DNA from: Chloroflexota bacterium
GTDB lineage: Bacteria; Chloroflexota; UBA6077; FW602-bin22; CADDYW01
DNA: 57,532 bases
Assembly: GCA_902810745.1 (NCBI GenBank)
Contig: CADDYW010000020.1
Coordinates: 1 to 57,532, forward strand
Direction of reading: 5' to 3'
The position numbers were made by a program, and so were the translations under genes. The notes beneath the pieces are model-generated. The model searched no databases, was not told the origin of the DNA, and was given only the letters and a program-made list of their open reading frames with translations. This document shows, piece after piece, positions 23,547 to 32,140 of this stretch (its first letter is position 1; each line of letters begins with the position of its first letter).

Positions 23547-24956
23547 ATGAGAGACCGACAGGCCAGCGACGTCCTGACGTACACCCTCGTAGGTGCGACG
23601 CTCCTCGCCGCTCTTGTCGTCGACGCCTCCGTCAGTCCGAGAGAGCACTTCGTCTCCTCGCCATTTGCCGTGCCCATTCTCATCGCGACCTATCGGCTAC
23701 CACCTCGCGGAGTATTCATCACCACCGCGATGTCCCTCGTCCTCGCGACGTTCGCCGCGTTCAACGACCTGGCCCCGCTCGTCCCCGCTGCCTTCCACCT
23801 CTTTGGTCTCGCCCTGGTCGGATACCTCGCGGTGCTGGTCGGTCAGCAAAGGCGCACCGCTGCAATCCGCGCGCGTGACGCCGAGATCGAGCGAGCGCGC
23901 GTCCAGACGATCCTCGAAAGCGCAACGAACGCGATCCTCTATATCGACGCATCGACCGGAAAGGTTACCGCCAACCGCGAAGCAGCCCATGTGTTCGGTC
24001 GTCCCATTGTCTCAGATCAGGGCTACGAGCAGATCGCGTCCCAGATCTGCTATCCCGACGGTCGCGCCGTGCCCTTCGATCAGCTGGGAGCGCAGCGGGC
24101 GCTGCGTGGCGAGAGAAGTAATCAGGAGGAGCTACTGATCGTGCAGCCAGACGGGCGGAAGGTACCGGTACTCCAGAACGCCGCGCCTGTCCTGGGACCG
24201 GACGGCTCGATCGTCGGCGCCGTGACCGTGTATCAGGACATCTCGATCATCAAGGAAGCTGCGCGCTTGCGGGAGGAGTGGACGTCTGTCATCGCTCACG
24301 ACCTCCGGCAGCCTATCACGATCATCAGTGCCTACGCCAGCCTCCTCGGCAAGAAAATCGCCGAGAGCCCACGTCCCGAGGAGCAGAAATACATCGAGCA
24401 CGTCATCGTGGCGGCCCGCAATCTGAATAAGATGGTAGGCGATCTGCTCGATGTCTCGCGGATCGAGGCGCGACGCCTCAAGCTCGAATGCCAGATGGTA
24501 GACCTTCCCGCGTTGATCAGATCGGTCGTCGATCGAACGGCTGAGCAGATGGAAGGGCATCCAGTCCACGTCAACGTCGTAGATGGAATTCCACCTGTCG
24601 AGGCAGACCCCGGCAGGATCGAGCAGGTGCTTGCCAACCTCCTGTCGAATGCCAGCAAATACAGCTACCCCGGGACCGACATCGTCGTCAGTGTCAGGCC
24701 AGGGAATGGCAACGTCGAGGTATCGGTGCTGAACCGGGGGCCGGGCATCTCCCCGGAGGAGATGCCACGCCTATTTAGCCGCTTCTACCGAACCCGTGCA
24801 GCACGCATCACCCATGCCGAGGGACTGGGGCTCGGCCTCTACATCTCCAAAGGACTTGTCGAGGCACACGGCGGCCACATCTGGGCTGAGAGCATCCCCG
24901 GCCAGACAACGACATTCCACTTCACCCTGCCGTTGACGCCGACCGGACAGGGTTAA
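23547..24956 (+). CDS. membrane sensor histidine kinase with PAS domain
   Basis: A 469-residue kinase. Three to four transmembrane helices fill the first about 110 residues, then a PAS domain (about 120-250, TILESATNAILYIDAS...VYQDISIIKEA). The HisKA dimer region follows with phospho-acceptor His in SVIAHDLRQPI, then HATPase_c with the N box (NLLSNASKYS), G1 (LNRGPGI), F (LFSRFYR) and G2 (GLGLGLYISKGLVEAHGG). It is an orphan: no response regulator adjoins it. An OmpR-type regulator elsewhere might read the CCTGAA arrays, but no link is visible. ATG 23547 is chosen, because the frame before it overlaps the -10 box. The signal sensed is unknown. Confidence 0.9.
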   Translation: MRDRQASDVLTYTLVGATLLAALVVDASVSPREHFVSSPFAVPILIATYRLPPRGVFITTAMSLVLATFAAFNDLAPLVPAAFHLFGLALVGYLAVLVGQQRRTAAIRARDAEIERARVQTILESATNAILYIDASTGKVTANREAAHVFGRPIVSDQGYEQIASQICYPDGRAVPFDQLGAQRALRGERSNQEELLIVQPDGRKVPVLQNAAPVLGPDGSIVGAVTVYQDISIIKEAARLREEWTSVIAHDLRQPITIISAYASLLGKKIAESPRPEEQKYIEHVIVAARNLNKMVGDLLDVSRIEARRLKLECQMVDLPALIRSVVDRTAEQMEGHPVHVNVVDGIPPVEADPGRIEQVLANLLSNASKYSYPGTDIVVSVRPGNGNVEVSVLNRGPGISPEEMPRLFSRFYRTRAARITHAEGLGLGLYISKGLVEAHGGHIWAESIPGQTTTFHFTLPLTPTGQG

Positions 24957-25047
24957 TGCGTATCCTGGGAAAAGCCGTCACGATCGTGTGCCCGCGCACC
25001 GAGTGGCCGTGGCCAGGTGCCACCCGGCCGAAGAGCAGACCCCCGGC

Positions 25048-25761
25048 TCACGACTCCCCCCAGCTGCGCCGTCCATTCAGGCGCGGTGACCCACCGGCGC
25101 CTCCTGCCGCTCTCCTCTGGCCGACGAGCCGTTCGACCTCGTCCACCGCTTGATCGCGGTGATAGAGAATTTCCTCACCCGTGAACCAGAGAACGGTCCA
25201 TCCTTCCGCGCCAAGACGTTGCTCCCGCTCGCGTCGCTCGATCGCCCCTGGTCGGGTCCAGGCACGCCATCCCCATCCACCAATCTCGACGCCGACGCGC
25301 AGACGCGGGAGGGCAAAATCGAGACGGTAGTTCAGCACCGGGTACTGGCACTCGAAGATAATCCCCCGTCGTGCCGCCTCGGCGAAGAACGAGCGCACCA
25401 GCGCTCCGCCGCAGGACGCTCCGACCTCGCGGAGTGCGTCGGGCAACCCCGCGAGTGGATCCGGCGGATTGTCGGGTGTTCCATCGCCGGCCGGCCACTC
25501 GGTGACCAGGATCTCGAGTGGCTCGCCGAGGACCTGGCGCAGGCTGCGCTCCACGGTTTCGTGGACACGAGGGGAATTCAGATCGTGGCGGTCGGCTGCG
25601 ACCCAGCAGCCAAGCACCAGCAGCAGGTGACCGTCAGGTCGCCGCTCGGCCTCGATTGGCCGCGTCGATCGTGCCAGCTCCGCGCCCAGAGACGGATTCA
25701 TATCTCGCAGAATCTCGAGTAAGCTGGGCCATTCCCAGACGAAACGCTGCAGCTCTGCCAA
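25048..25761 (-). CDS. DUF559/Vsr-like endonuclease-domain protein
   Basis: A 237-residue protein. Residues about 145-215 resemble the DUF559 branch of the restriction-endonuclease-like fold: YRLDFALPRLRVGVEIGG supplies the D...E-x-G core, and AEGWTVLWFTGEEIL is the family's closing strand and helix. Residues 1-120 (with LVLGCWVAADRHDLNSPRVHETVERSLRQVL) are a separate unrecognised domain. DUF559 proteins have no settled cellular role; DNA cleavage is a fold-based guess. It is convergent with the histidine kinase and divergent from the PfpI gene. Confidence 0.65.
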   Translation of the reverse strand: MAELQRFVWEWPSLLEILRDMNPSLGAELARSTRPIEAERRPDGHLLLVLGCWVAADRHDLNSPRVHETVERSLRQVLGEPLEILVTEWPAGDGTPDNPPDPLAGLPDALREVGASCGGALVRSFFAEAARRGIIFECQYPVLNYRLDFALPRLRVGVEIGGWGWRAWTRPGAIERREREQRLGAEGWTVLWFTGEEILYHRDQAVDEVERLVGQRRAAGGAGGSPRLNGRRSWGES

Positions 25762-26020
25762 GGTGCCCCCTATCCACAGACCAGTTCACTGACTATTGTA
25801 AACCAGGCACGGCGCTCCCTCTCGCGCCGTGGCGGAGAAATCTCCGCGTCGCCGATCCCCTCCTGACCTGAACGGCACGGCGCGTGCAACGCTACGCTGC
25901 CGGCTGCTGGCGCAGGCCACCGCGAGGATCCAGCCCGAGGATAGGCTCACCCAACGGTCGACGCCACGTTTCCCCTGCGTCAGACAGATCAGGCCGGATG
26001 GTTCGACCAGGAGGTCTTCA

Positions 26021-26596
26021 GTGCGTGAGATCAGATTAGATGGTATGAAGGTCGCCATTCTCGTGACCGACGACTTCGAGCAGATCGAGATGACCGAACC
26101 ACGGAAGGCCCTGGAAGACGCGGGCGCGACGACGTCGATCATCTCTCCCAGGTCTGGCCAGGTTCGCGGCATTCACCACGACCAGCGGGGCGACGTCTTT
26201 GCCGTGGATCTTTCGCTCGATCAGGCATTGCCCGACGACTTCGATGCCGTGTTACTTCCCGGGGGAGCGCTCAACGCCGACGGTCTACGAATGCTTCCGC
26301 AAGCGCAGGCTTTCGTACGGCGTATCGACGAGACCGACCGACCGATCGCGGTCATCTGTCACGGCCCGTGGCTTCTCGTGTCGTCAGGGCTGGTCAGCGG
26401 CCGCGACCTCACCAGCTACTACACGATCCAGGATGACATCCGCAACGCGGGTGGTCGCTGGCTCGACCTGCCGGCCGTGCGCGATCGAAACTGGGTCAGC
26501 AGTCGGTGCCCTGCGGACATTCCCGCGTTCAATCAGGAGATGATCAGGCTCTTCGCCGAATATCGCGGGAGGCGATCCGCGACGCGCGCTGCCTGA
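26021..26596 (+). CDS. DJ-1/PfpI family protein
   Basis: A 191-residue protein of the class I glutamine-amidotransferase-like fold. The nucleophile elbow is AVICHGPWLL, with the Cys in the expected turn, and FEQIEMTEP supplies the conserved upstream Glu. VLLPGGALNADGLR and the C-terminal region also fit. Family members act as glyoxalase III/deglycases or proteases in carbonyl and general stress; activity here is undetermined. The start is GTG 26021, with AGGAGG at 26009-26014; ATG 26045 is an internal alternative. The frame continues upstream without homology. Confidence 0.88.
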   Translation: MREIRLDGMKVAILVTDDFEQIEMTEPRKALEDAGATTSIISPRSGQVRGIHHDQRGDVFAVDLSLDQALPDDFDAVLLPGGALNADGLRMLPQAQAFVRRIDETDRPIAVICHGPWLLVSSGLVSGRDLTSYYTIQDDIRNAGGRWLDLPAVRDRNWVSSRCPADIPAFNQEMIRLFAEYRGRRSATRAA

Positions 26597-26621
26597 GCAA
26601 TGTCGGCTACTGGCCTGGCCT

Positions 26622-27773
26622 TCACGGCTGGCTCGCGCGCGGCTGATAGACACACGAGGGATCAGATTCCAGGTAGTCGCCAGTCAGGTAGTACGCCCGT
26701 GCCCGGCTCCCACCGCACACGGAGCGAAACTCGCAGTTGCCACATTTCCCTTTGAGCAGCGAGGGGTCTCGGAGGGCCCGAAAGAGTGACGACGAGCGAT
26801 ACAGCTCGACCAGACTCTGATCACGCACGTTGCCAGCCGATAGCTGGAGAAAGCCCGAGGGATAGACGTCGCCGATGTGCGAGATGAAGCAAAAGCCATT
26901 GCCATCATTCACGCCACGCCCGACCGGTCCCTCGCCCATCCGGAAGCTGTAACCGGCACCGGTCACGTACGCGGTCGCCCCCGAGGGCGCCTCCCCGCCG
27001 TGCCGACCGGCCTGGGTCCGCTGAATCACGACACGGCGGTAATGCTGCGCCGCGGTCGTTCGCACGTGGAAGGGCACGGTTTTCGACAGGTCGAAGAGCC
27101 AGTTGAGAACACGCTCGTGCTCCTCCGGGCTGATCAGATCCGCTATCTGTCCGCGACCTGTTGGAACCAGAAAGAACACGTTCCAGACGGTCACTCCCAG
27201 CTCGCTGACCCGCTCCGCGATTCGGGGGAGATCGTGCACGTTGCGGCGTGAGACCGTGGTGCCGACCTGCAGCGGTATCCCGAGATCGACGACGTCTTTC
27301 AAGATCTGCACCGTGCGCGCGTAGGATCCACTCACGCCGCGGAAGGCGTCGTGAACGCTCGGCTCCGAACCGTCGAGACTCACGTGGATCATGTGGATCC
27401 CCGTGTTCTTCACCTTTTCCAGCGCACGACGGGTGACCAGCGCCGTCGCGCTGGGCGAGAGGGCCACGCGCAGGTCTCGAGAGACAGCGTAGGCGAGGAG
27501 ATCGTACACGTCGCGTCTCATCATCGGATCACCCCCGGTAACCACGAGAATGGGGCGACCGATCTCGACAATCTGATCGATCACTCGGAAGCCCTCCTCC
27601 GTCGACAGCTCTCGGGGATCCCGACGAGGAATCGCCATCGCCCGGCAGTGGACGCAGGCCAGGGCACACGCGCGAGTGATCTCCCACGCGACGGTAAATG
27701 GAGTCAGGTCGAAGTCCACGGTCAGGTAAGAACCGCCACGCGCAGGCTGGTACACGGTCGCTTGTCGATCCAT
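26622..27773 (-). CDS. radical SAM/SPASM protein of the heme-biosynthesis type (AhbD/NirJ-like)
   Basis: A 383-residue enzyme. The radical SAM cluster ligands are Cys36, Cys40 and Cys43 (CALACVHC), followed by VVTGGDPMMRRD. The C-terminal SPASM-type region has CGNCEFRSVCGGSRARAYY and DPSC, as in AhbC, AhbD and NirJ heme enzymes. The sequence fits the TIGR04053 family, which often sits in heme operons. It starts 3 bp after the hemG stop with AAGGAG upstream, so it is cotranscribed with hemG and hemH. A role as an alternative decarboxylase of iron-coproporphyrin is a reasonable inference, but heme d1 or another tetrapyrrole step is possible. Confidence 0.88.
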   Translation of the reverse strand: MDRQATVYQPARGGSYLTVDFDLTPFTVAWEITRACALACVHCRAMAIPRRDPRELSTEEGFRVIDQIVEIGRPILVVTGGDPMMRRDVYDLLAYAVSRDLRVALSPSATALVTRRALEKVKNTGIHMIHVSLDGSEPSVHDAFRGVSGSYARTVQILKDVVDLGIPLQVGTTVSRRNVHDLPRIAERVSELGVTVWNVFFLVPTGRGQIADLISPEEHERVLNWLFDLSKTVPFHVRTTAAQHYRRVVIQRTQAGRHGGEAPSGATAYVTGAGYSFRMGEGPVGRGVNDGNGFCFISHIGDVYPSGFLQLSAGNVRDQSLVELYRSSSLFRALRDPSLLKGKCGNCEFRSVCGGSRARAYYLTGDYLESDPSCVYQPRASQP

Positions 27774-27776
27774 GTC

Positions 27777-29333
27777 CTAGCTCCTTCGATCGGCTGGGAC
27801 GATGTCTCGTCGTCCGTCGATCTGTGTCGACATCGCGAAGTGCAAGGCCTTCGCGGCTGCTTCCTCACCGGAGTGGATGCAGTCCGGTACACCAACTCCT
27901 CGGTAGGCCGCGCCCGCGAGAAACAGGCCCGGGGTAGTGCGTCCGTCGAGCTCCGCCACGCGTTCGAGATGGCCCACGTCGTACTGGGGGATGCCTCGTC
28001 GCCACCGAAAGACCTCGGTGATGACCGGCTCGCCGGTGATGCCCAGAATATCCTCGACGTCCATACGAACGGCATTGATCAGCGCGTCGTCGTCAAGATC
28101 GACGATCGCCTCGCCCCGTGCACCGCCGACGAATGCGCGAATGAGACGGTACCCACTCGGCGCTCGACCGTCGAATTTCGTCGAAGAGCACGTGCACGCG
28201 GAGATTCGCCGATTCTCCCGACGAGGTACGACGAAGCCGAACCCGTCAAGCGGATGACCGACGTCGGCCCGACGGTAGCCAAGCGAGACCGTCGCCGTCG
28301 AAAGATAGTGAATCCGGGACAGGCTGGCGGCCAGCGCTGGATTCAGCTCGGCCACCAGCTCGGCAGAGACGTAAGCAGGCGTTGCCAGCACGACCGCGTC
28401 TGCTTCGATGGTCGACCCATCGTCGAGCACGACCCGGTACAGCGGCACGTCGCCATCCGGAGCGAACGGTGGACCCGCGTCACGCCGCGCGATGCGTCTC
28501 GCGCGGCGGCCCGCGATGAGCGAGACCGACTCCAGCCGCGCCAGCAGCGCATCGATAAGCTCCTGCATCCCGTTCGGAAACGACAGGAACGGCGAGATTA
28601 CGCCTCTCCCTCGCGCCACGGCACCACCGGCCGCGAGGCCCACTGCATCCTGGGCGGACCGTGGCGTCGGCGCGCTAGCTGACCCCCGCGTCGTGTGACC
28701 CCCGCTGCTCTGGCCGCGCAAGCCTCGAATAAGGCTACCGTGCGTGCGCTCGAGCTCGGCCAGGCGCGGGAAGGTCGCCTGGATGCTGAGGCGCTCTGGA
28801 TCAGCCACGTGAATCCCGGCCATCAGCGGCTCGGCGATCTTCTCGAGGGCCTCGTTTCCCAGGCGCCGACGGATGAAATCGGCGAGACTCTCGTCGTCGC
28901 GACGTCGGCGAGGCGGAATGACCAGGTCGAGTGCCATGCGCAGCTTGCCAGGCCAGGAGATCAGAGGCGACCGCAGGAAGGGTACGATTCGAACCGGAAT
29001 GCCGAGCACCGCGCCATCGGGAAGCGCCATGAGCTGATCCCCGATCAGTACGCTCGTCCGCGCGCCCGCCTCTCGGGTTCCGATGAGCCGATCGGCGAGA
29101 CCGAGCTCTCGACAAAGGTCGAGTGCCCACGGCTTCTGGGCAAGAAACGAATCCGGTCCGCCTTCGAGGATGAAACCGTCCCGGCGTCGGGTTTTGATCT
29201 TTCCTCCAAACTCCGGGCTGCCTTCGATGACAGTACAGGTCACGGGTTCCGCCAGCGCTGCGCCCTTCGTCTGGATGTAGTAGGCGGTGGCGAGGCCGGT
29301 GATCCCTCCGCCGACGACGACGATGCGCCTCAC
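27777..29333 (-). CDS. hemG: protoporphyrinogen/coproporphyrinogen III oxidase (HemY/CgoX family)
   Basis: A 518-residue FAD enzyme that oxidises the porphyrinogen to the porphyrin in heme synthesis. The dinucleotide site RIVVVGGGITGLATAYYI begins at residue 3, and GGKIKTRRRDGFILEGGPDSFLAQKP follows. FAD contacts recur near the C-terminus (GLFLAGAAYRGVGVPDCIHSG). A low-complexity insert at about residues 235-275 is unusual. The GTG start overlaps the hemH stop as GTGA, so it is translationally coupled. Whether the substrate is protoporphyrinogen or coproporphyrinogen cannot be decided from sequence. The symbol follows common usage for this family; hemY or cgoX are alternatives. Confidence 0.92.
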   Translation of the reverse strand: MRRIVVVGGGITGLATAYYIQTKGAALAEPVTCTVIEGSPEFGGKIKTRRRDGFILEGGPDSFLAQKPWALDLCRELGLADRLIGTREAGARTSVLIGDQLMALPDGAVLGIPVRIVPFLRSPLISWPGKLRMALDLVIPPRRRRDDESLADFIRRRLGNEALEKIAEPLMAGIHVADPERLSIQATFPRLAELERTHGSLIRGLRGQSSGGHTTRGSASAPTPRSAQDAVGLAAGGAVARGRGVISPFLSFPNGMQELIDALLARLESVSLIAGRRARRIARRDAGPPFAPDGDVPLYRVVLDDGSTIEADAVVLATPAYVSAELVAELNPALAASLSRIHYLSTATVSLGYRRADVGHPLDGFGFVVPRRENRRISACTCSSTKFDGRAPSGYRLIRAFVGGARGEAIVDLDDDALINAVRMDVEDILGITGEPVITEVFRWRRGIPQYDVGHLERVAELDGRTTPGLFLAGAAYRGVGVPDCIHSGEEAAAKALHFAMSTQIDGRRDIVPADRRS

Positions 29334-30271
29334 CTCTGGCCGACCGCCTTGCTCACGACGTCGGCCAGGGCTTCGATGAAGAGCGGCGTGGTATTCATCG
29401 ACTGGATCCGCTCCAGGTGGGCACCGGCGTCTTCGGCGGCACGCTTCGCCTCGACGTCGACGTCGTAGAGAATCTCGAGGTGATCGGCAACGAAGCCCAC
29501 CGGCGCTACCAGGATCTCGTGGATGCCCGTGCGCGCCAGGTCGACGACCACGTCTTTGAGCTGTGGCCCAAGCCATTCAACCTGGCGCGCGCCGGCACTC
29601 TGGTAGCAGACCTGCCACTGATCCGGTCGCAGCTTAAGCTCTGCCGCGACCAGCCTTGCCGTTTCGCGAAGCTGCGCGTCGTACGGGTCACCCTCGGCGA
29701 GAATACTCGTCGGAAGGCTGTGCGCCGTGAAGATGATCCGGACCTGATCGCGCGCGGTCGAGGGAAACCGTTGCCACGCCTCGGTCACCTTCTCGATAAT
29801 GGCTCTGATGAACAGGGGGTGCGTATTCCAGCTCTCGATGTAGGTGACCTCGGGATCAAGGCGCAGCGCGTCCAGAGCCTGGCGTAACGCCTGAAAGTAC
29901 GCACCGACACTCAAGCGGGAGTACTGGGGCGCCATGCACAGCGCGACGATTTTCTGATGGCCATCCGCCGCGATCTGAGCCACCGCATCACGGATGTACG
30001 GATGCCAGTGTCGCATGCCAACGTACACCGTGTAGCGCCGGTCGAGCGCGGTCGCATTCAGCCGTTTCTCGAGGGCACTGGCCTGCGCTCGCGTGATGTC
30101 GACCAGGGGTGAGCGGCCGCCCACGAGCGCATAACGGTGCCGCATCTCCTCGACAAGGTGCGGCGGCGTCGGGCGGCCACCCCGAATATCCAGGAGATAG
30201 GCTTCTATCTGGTCCAGTGATTCCGGGCTTCCGTAAGCCATCATCAGCACTGCGTAGGTGGATTGAGCCAT
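29330..30271 (-). CDS. hemH: ferrochelatase
   Basis: A 313-residue enzyme that inserts Fe(II) into the porphyrin ring. The catalytic His is in FTAHSLPTSIL, and the family motif near the C-terminus reads FVADHLEILYDVD. The N-terminal LMMAYGSPESLDQIEAYLLDIRGGR is typical. Bacterial forms of this length are soluble or loosely membrane-bound. The start is the ATG at 30271, with GGGAGGAG upstream; the frame beyond it is not homologous. It is the first gene of hemH-hemG-radical SAM. A CCTGAA array lies about 145 bp upstream. It may use coproporphyrin (CpfC) rather than protoporphyrin. Confidence 0.95.
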   Translation of the reverse strand: MAQSTYAVLMMAYGSPESLDQIEAYLLDIRGGRPTPPHLVEEMRHRYALVGGRSPLVDITRAQASALEKRLNATALDRRYTVYVGMRHWHPYIRDAVAQIAADGHQKIVALCMAPQYSRLSVGAYFQALRQALDALRLDPEVTYIESWNTHPLFIRAIIEKVTEAWQRFPSTARDQVRIIFTAHSLPTSILAEGDPYDAQLRETARLVAAELKLRPDQWQVCYQSAGARQVEWLGPQLKDVVVDLARTGIHEILVAPVGFVADHLEILYDVDVEAKRAAEDAGAHLERIQSMNTTPLFIEALADVVSKAVGQR

Positions 30272-30415
30272 GCCTGTTGGTTCTCCTCCCAGGATCAAGG
30301 CACGCACGACAAGCCGGCTATCCTGACGGACTCGCCTCTGGCCCACGACGGCTGGGCAAGCCCGGTCCCCACGCCCACGGAAGCCACAGCTCATCGGCAA
30401 GCGTACGTTGAGCCT

Positions 30416-30469
30416 CCTGAACACAGCCTGAAAGCGGCTGCGCCGAGCCTGAATTTTTCCTGAATCGCG
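30416..30469. promoter_or_regulatory. second four-unit CCTGAA operator array
   Basis: Direct CCTGAA repeats start at 30416, 30427, 30448 and 30459: the same 11, 21, 11 bp layout as the array at 7641. It lies between the divergent heme operon and the NHL gene. Weak -10-like hexamers flank it on each side: TACGCT on the minus strand (30400-30405) and CATACT on the plus strand (30478-30483). Confidence 0.7.
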
Positions 30470-30533
30470 CCATCCTCCATACTGTCACCGCAGCCAACGC
30501 TCCCCGGCGGCTCACGCGCTGCCCATCTGCCGC

Positions 30534-30539
30534 TATAAT
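30534..30539 (+). promoter_or_regulatory. -10 element upstream of the NHL-repeat gene
   Basis: A perfect TATAAT, about 84 bp before the ATG at 30623. No convincing -35 is seen at the proper distance. Confidence 0.45.
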
Positions 30540-30622
30540 GCTCCTCGGGTGAGCGTGTCAGAACAGTTCCCGACCGCGCGCGTGCGCGACGTGGATCAGG
30601 GTGTATTGAGGAGGCGAAGGAC

Positions 30623-31606
30623 ATGGCGGTAACGGGTGAGCTATCGTACGAAGTCGTCAGCGACTGGGAGAAGCTCCCAGAGGGGTATACGCATCGGGAC
30701 GTCTGTGGCGTCGCGGTCGACTCGCGCGATCGCGTTTACATCATCACGCGCGACCAGCCGCGCGTGATCGTCTACGAGCGTGATGGAACCTTCGTGAGAT
30801 CGTGGGGCGAGGAAATCTTCACCAATCGCACGCACGGCATCACCGTCGGTCCGGACGACGCGGTGTATTGCGTCGACGATGGCGGCCACGTGGTACGTAA
30901 GTTCACCCCCGAGGGTACGTTGCTGATGACACTCGGAACGCCGGGCGTCGCCTCTGATACCGGGTACGATGGGCACAGCCTCGAAAGTATTCTCCGGGGT
31001 GGTCCGCCGTTCAATCGTCCCACGAATCTCGCCGTCGCTCCCACGGGTGACCTGTACGTCACCGATGGCTATGGCAACGCGCGTGTCCATCGCTTCAGCT
31101 CCAACGGCGACCTGATCCAGTCGTGGGGTCAGCCCGGCAGCGCGCCGGGCCGTTTTCATCTACCACACGGAATCTGGGTTGCCCACGATGGTCGGGTGTT
31201 CGTCGCCGACCGCGAAAACGATCGCATCCAGATTTTTAGCCCCGATGGCGAGTTTCTCGACCAATGGACCGATGTCCAGCGACCGACAAATATTTACATC
31301 GACCGGGACGGGCTTGTCTACGTCTCCGAGCTGTGGTGGCGTCCCGGCCAGCGCTCCTTCACCCGCGGAGTGATCAAAGAGGATCAGCCCGGGCGCGTAA
31401 GCGTCTTCGACCTGAATGGAAAGGTGCTGGCTCGCTGGGGCAGCAGCGATCGCTGCGCGCCAGGTAGCTTCTGCGCTCCACACGACATCTGCGCTGACTC
31501 GCGGGGACACGTGTACGTCGCCGAGGTCACGTACACCTTCGCGGGCAGAGCAGGCCTGGTTCCGCCGGACTGCCACACGTTCCAGAAGTTCGCGCGGAAG
31601 CGGTAA
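30623..31606 (+). CDS. NHL-repeat beta-propeller protein (PAL-like)
   Basis: A 327-residue protein built of about six NHL-type blades. Repeated units such as GVAVDSRDRVYIITRD, GITVGPDDAVYCVDD, NLAVAPTGDLYVTDGYGNARVHRF, GIWVAHDGRVFVADRENDRIQIF and NIYIDRDGLVYVSELW give the propeller. It resembles the core of peptidyl-alpha-hydroxyglycine alpha-amidating lyase, but there is no signal peptide and no monooxygenase partner, so catalysis is doubtful. AGGAGGCGAAGG precedes the ATG. It is divergent from the heme operon and may share the CCTGAA control region. Confidence 0.85.
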   Translation: MAVTGELSYEVVSDWEKLPEGYTHRDVCGVAVDSRDRVYIITRDQPRVIVYERDGTFVRSWGEEIFTNRTHGITVGPDDAVYCVDDGGHVVRKFTPEGTLLMTLGTPGVASDTGYDGHSLESILRGGPPFNRPTNLAVAPTGDLYVTDGYGNARVHRFSSNGDLIQSWGQPGSAPGRFHLPHGIWVAHDGRVFVADRENDRIQIFSPDGEFLDQWTDVQRPTNIYIDRDGLVYVSELWWRPGQRSFTRGVIKEDQPGRVSVFDLNGKVLARWGSSDRCAPGSFCAPHDICADSRGHVYVAEVTYTFAGRAGLVPPDCHTFQKFARKR

Positions 31607-31621
31607 CGCGCGACGTGACGA

Positions 31622-32134
31622 TCAGGTGGCCTGCTGCCGGTAGAGCTGCGCCCGATGGACGTAGCTTTCTGCCGACCGGCGAATGGCTTCGATCTCGTCA
31701 GGTCGAAGCGAGCGCACCACTTTGCCCGGCACGCCGAGCACGAGCGAACCCGGCGGGATCCGGGCGTTCTCAGTGACCAGCGCGTTCGCCCCAACGATGC
31801 TGTCGTGCCCAACCGTCGCGCCGGTCAGTATCGTCGCGTGCATGCCGATCAGCACGTTGTCCTCGACGACGCAGGCGTGGACGATTGCTCCGTGCCCGAT
31901 CGTCACGTACTCGCCGACGGTGCACGGGAAGCCTGGATCCACGTGAAGCGTGGCATTATCCTGAACGTTCGTGAAACGACCAATCCTGATTGGCTCGCTG
32001 TCGGCACGCAGAACAGCGTTGAACCAGACGCTCGCGCCCTGGTCGAGGGTTACCGCGCCGACCAGCATCGCTCCATCCGCCACGAACGCGTCGAAGGCGA
32101 CCGACGGTACTTTTCCTTGAAACTCGCGAATCAT
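31622..32134 (-). CDS. gamma-class carbonic anhydrase family protein
   Basis: A 170-residue left-handed beta-helix protein, probably a trimer. All three family metal ligands are present: His in DNATLHVD, and two His five residues apart in IGHGAIVHAC. Repeats such as DNVLIGMHATILTGATVGHDSIVGANALV mark the hexapeptide helix. Many members hydrate CO2; YrdA-type members often lack activity, and this one cannot be classified further. It starts 6 bp after the FTR1 stop, so it lies in the FTR1 operon. Confidence 0.88.
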   Translation of the reverse strand: MIREFQGKVPSVAFDAFVADGAMLVGAVTLDQGASVWFNAVLRADSEPIRIGRFTNVQDNATLHVDPGFPCTVGEYVTIGHGAIVHACVVEDNVLIGMHATILTGATVGHDSIVGANALVTENARIPPGSLVLGVPGKVVRSLRPDEIEAIRRSAESYVHRAQLYRQQAT

Positions 32135-32140
32135 GCATCC

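Noticed and set aside
27351..28682. 443-codon plus-strand open frame
   Set aside because: It lies opposite the radical SAM and hemG genes, which have clear families; this frame has none.
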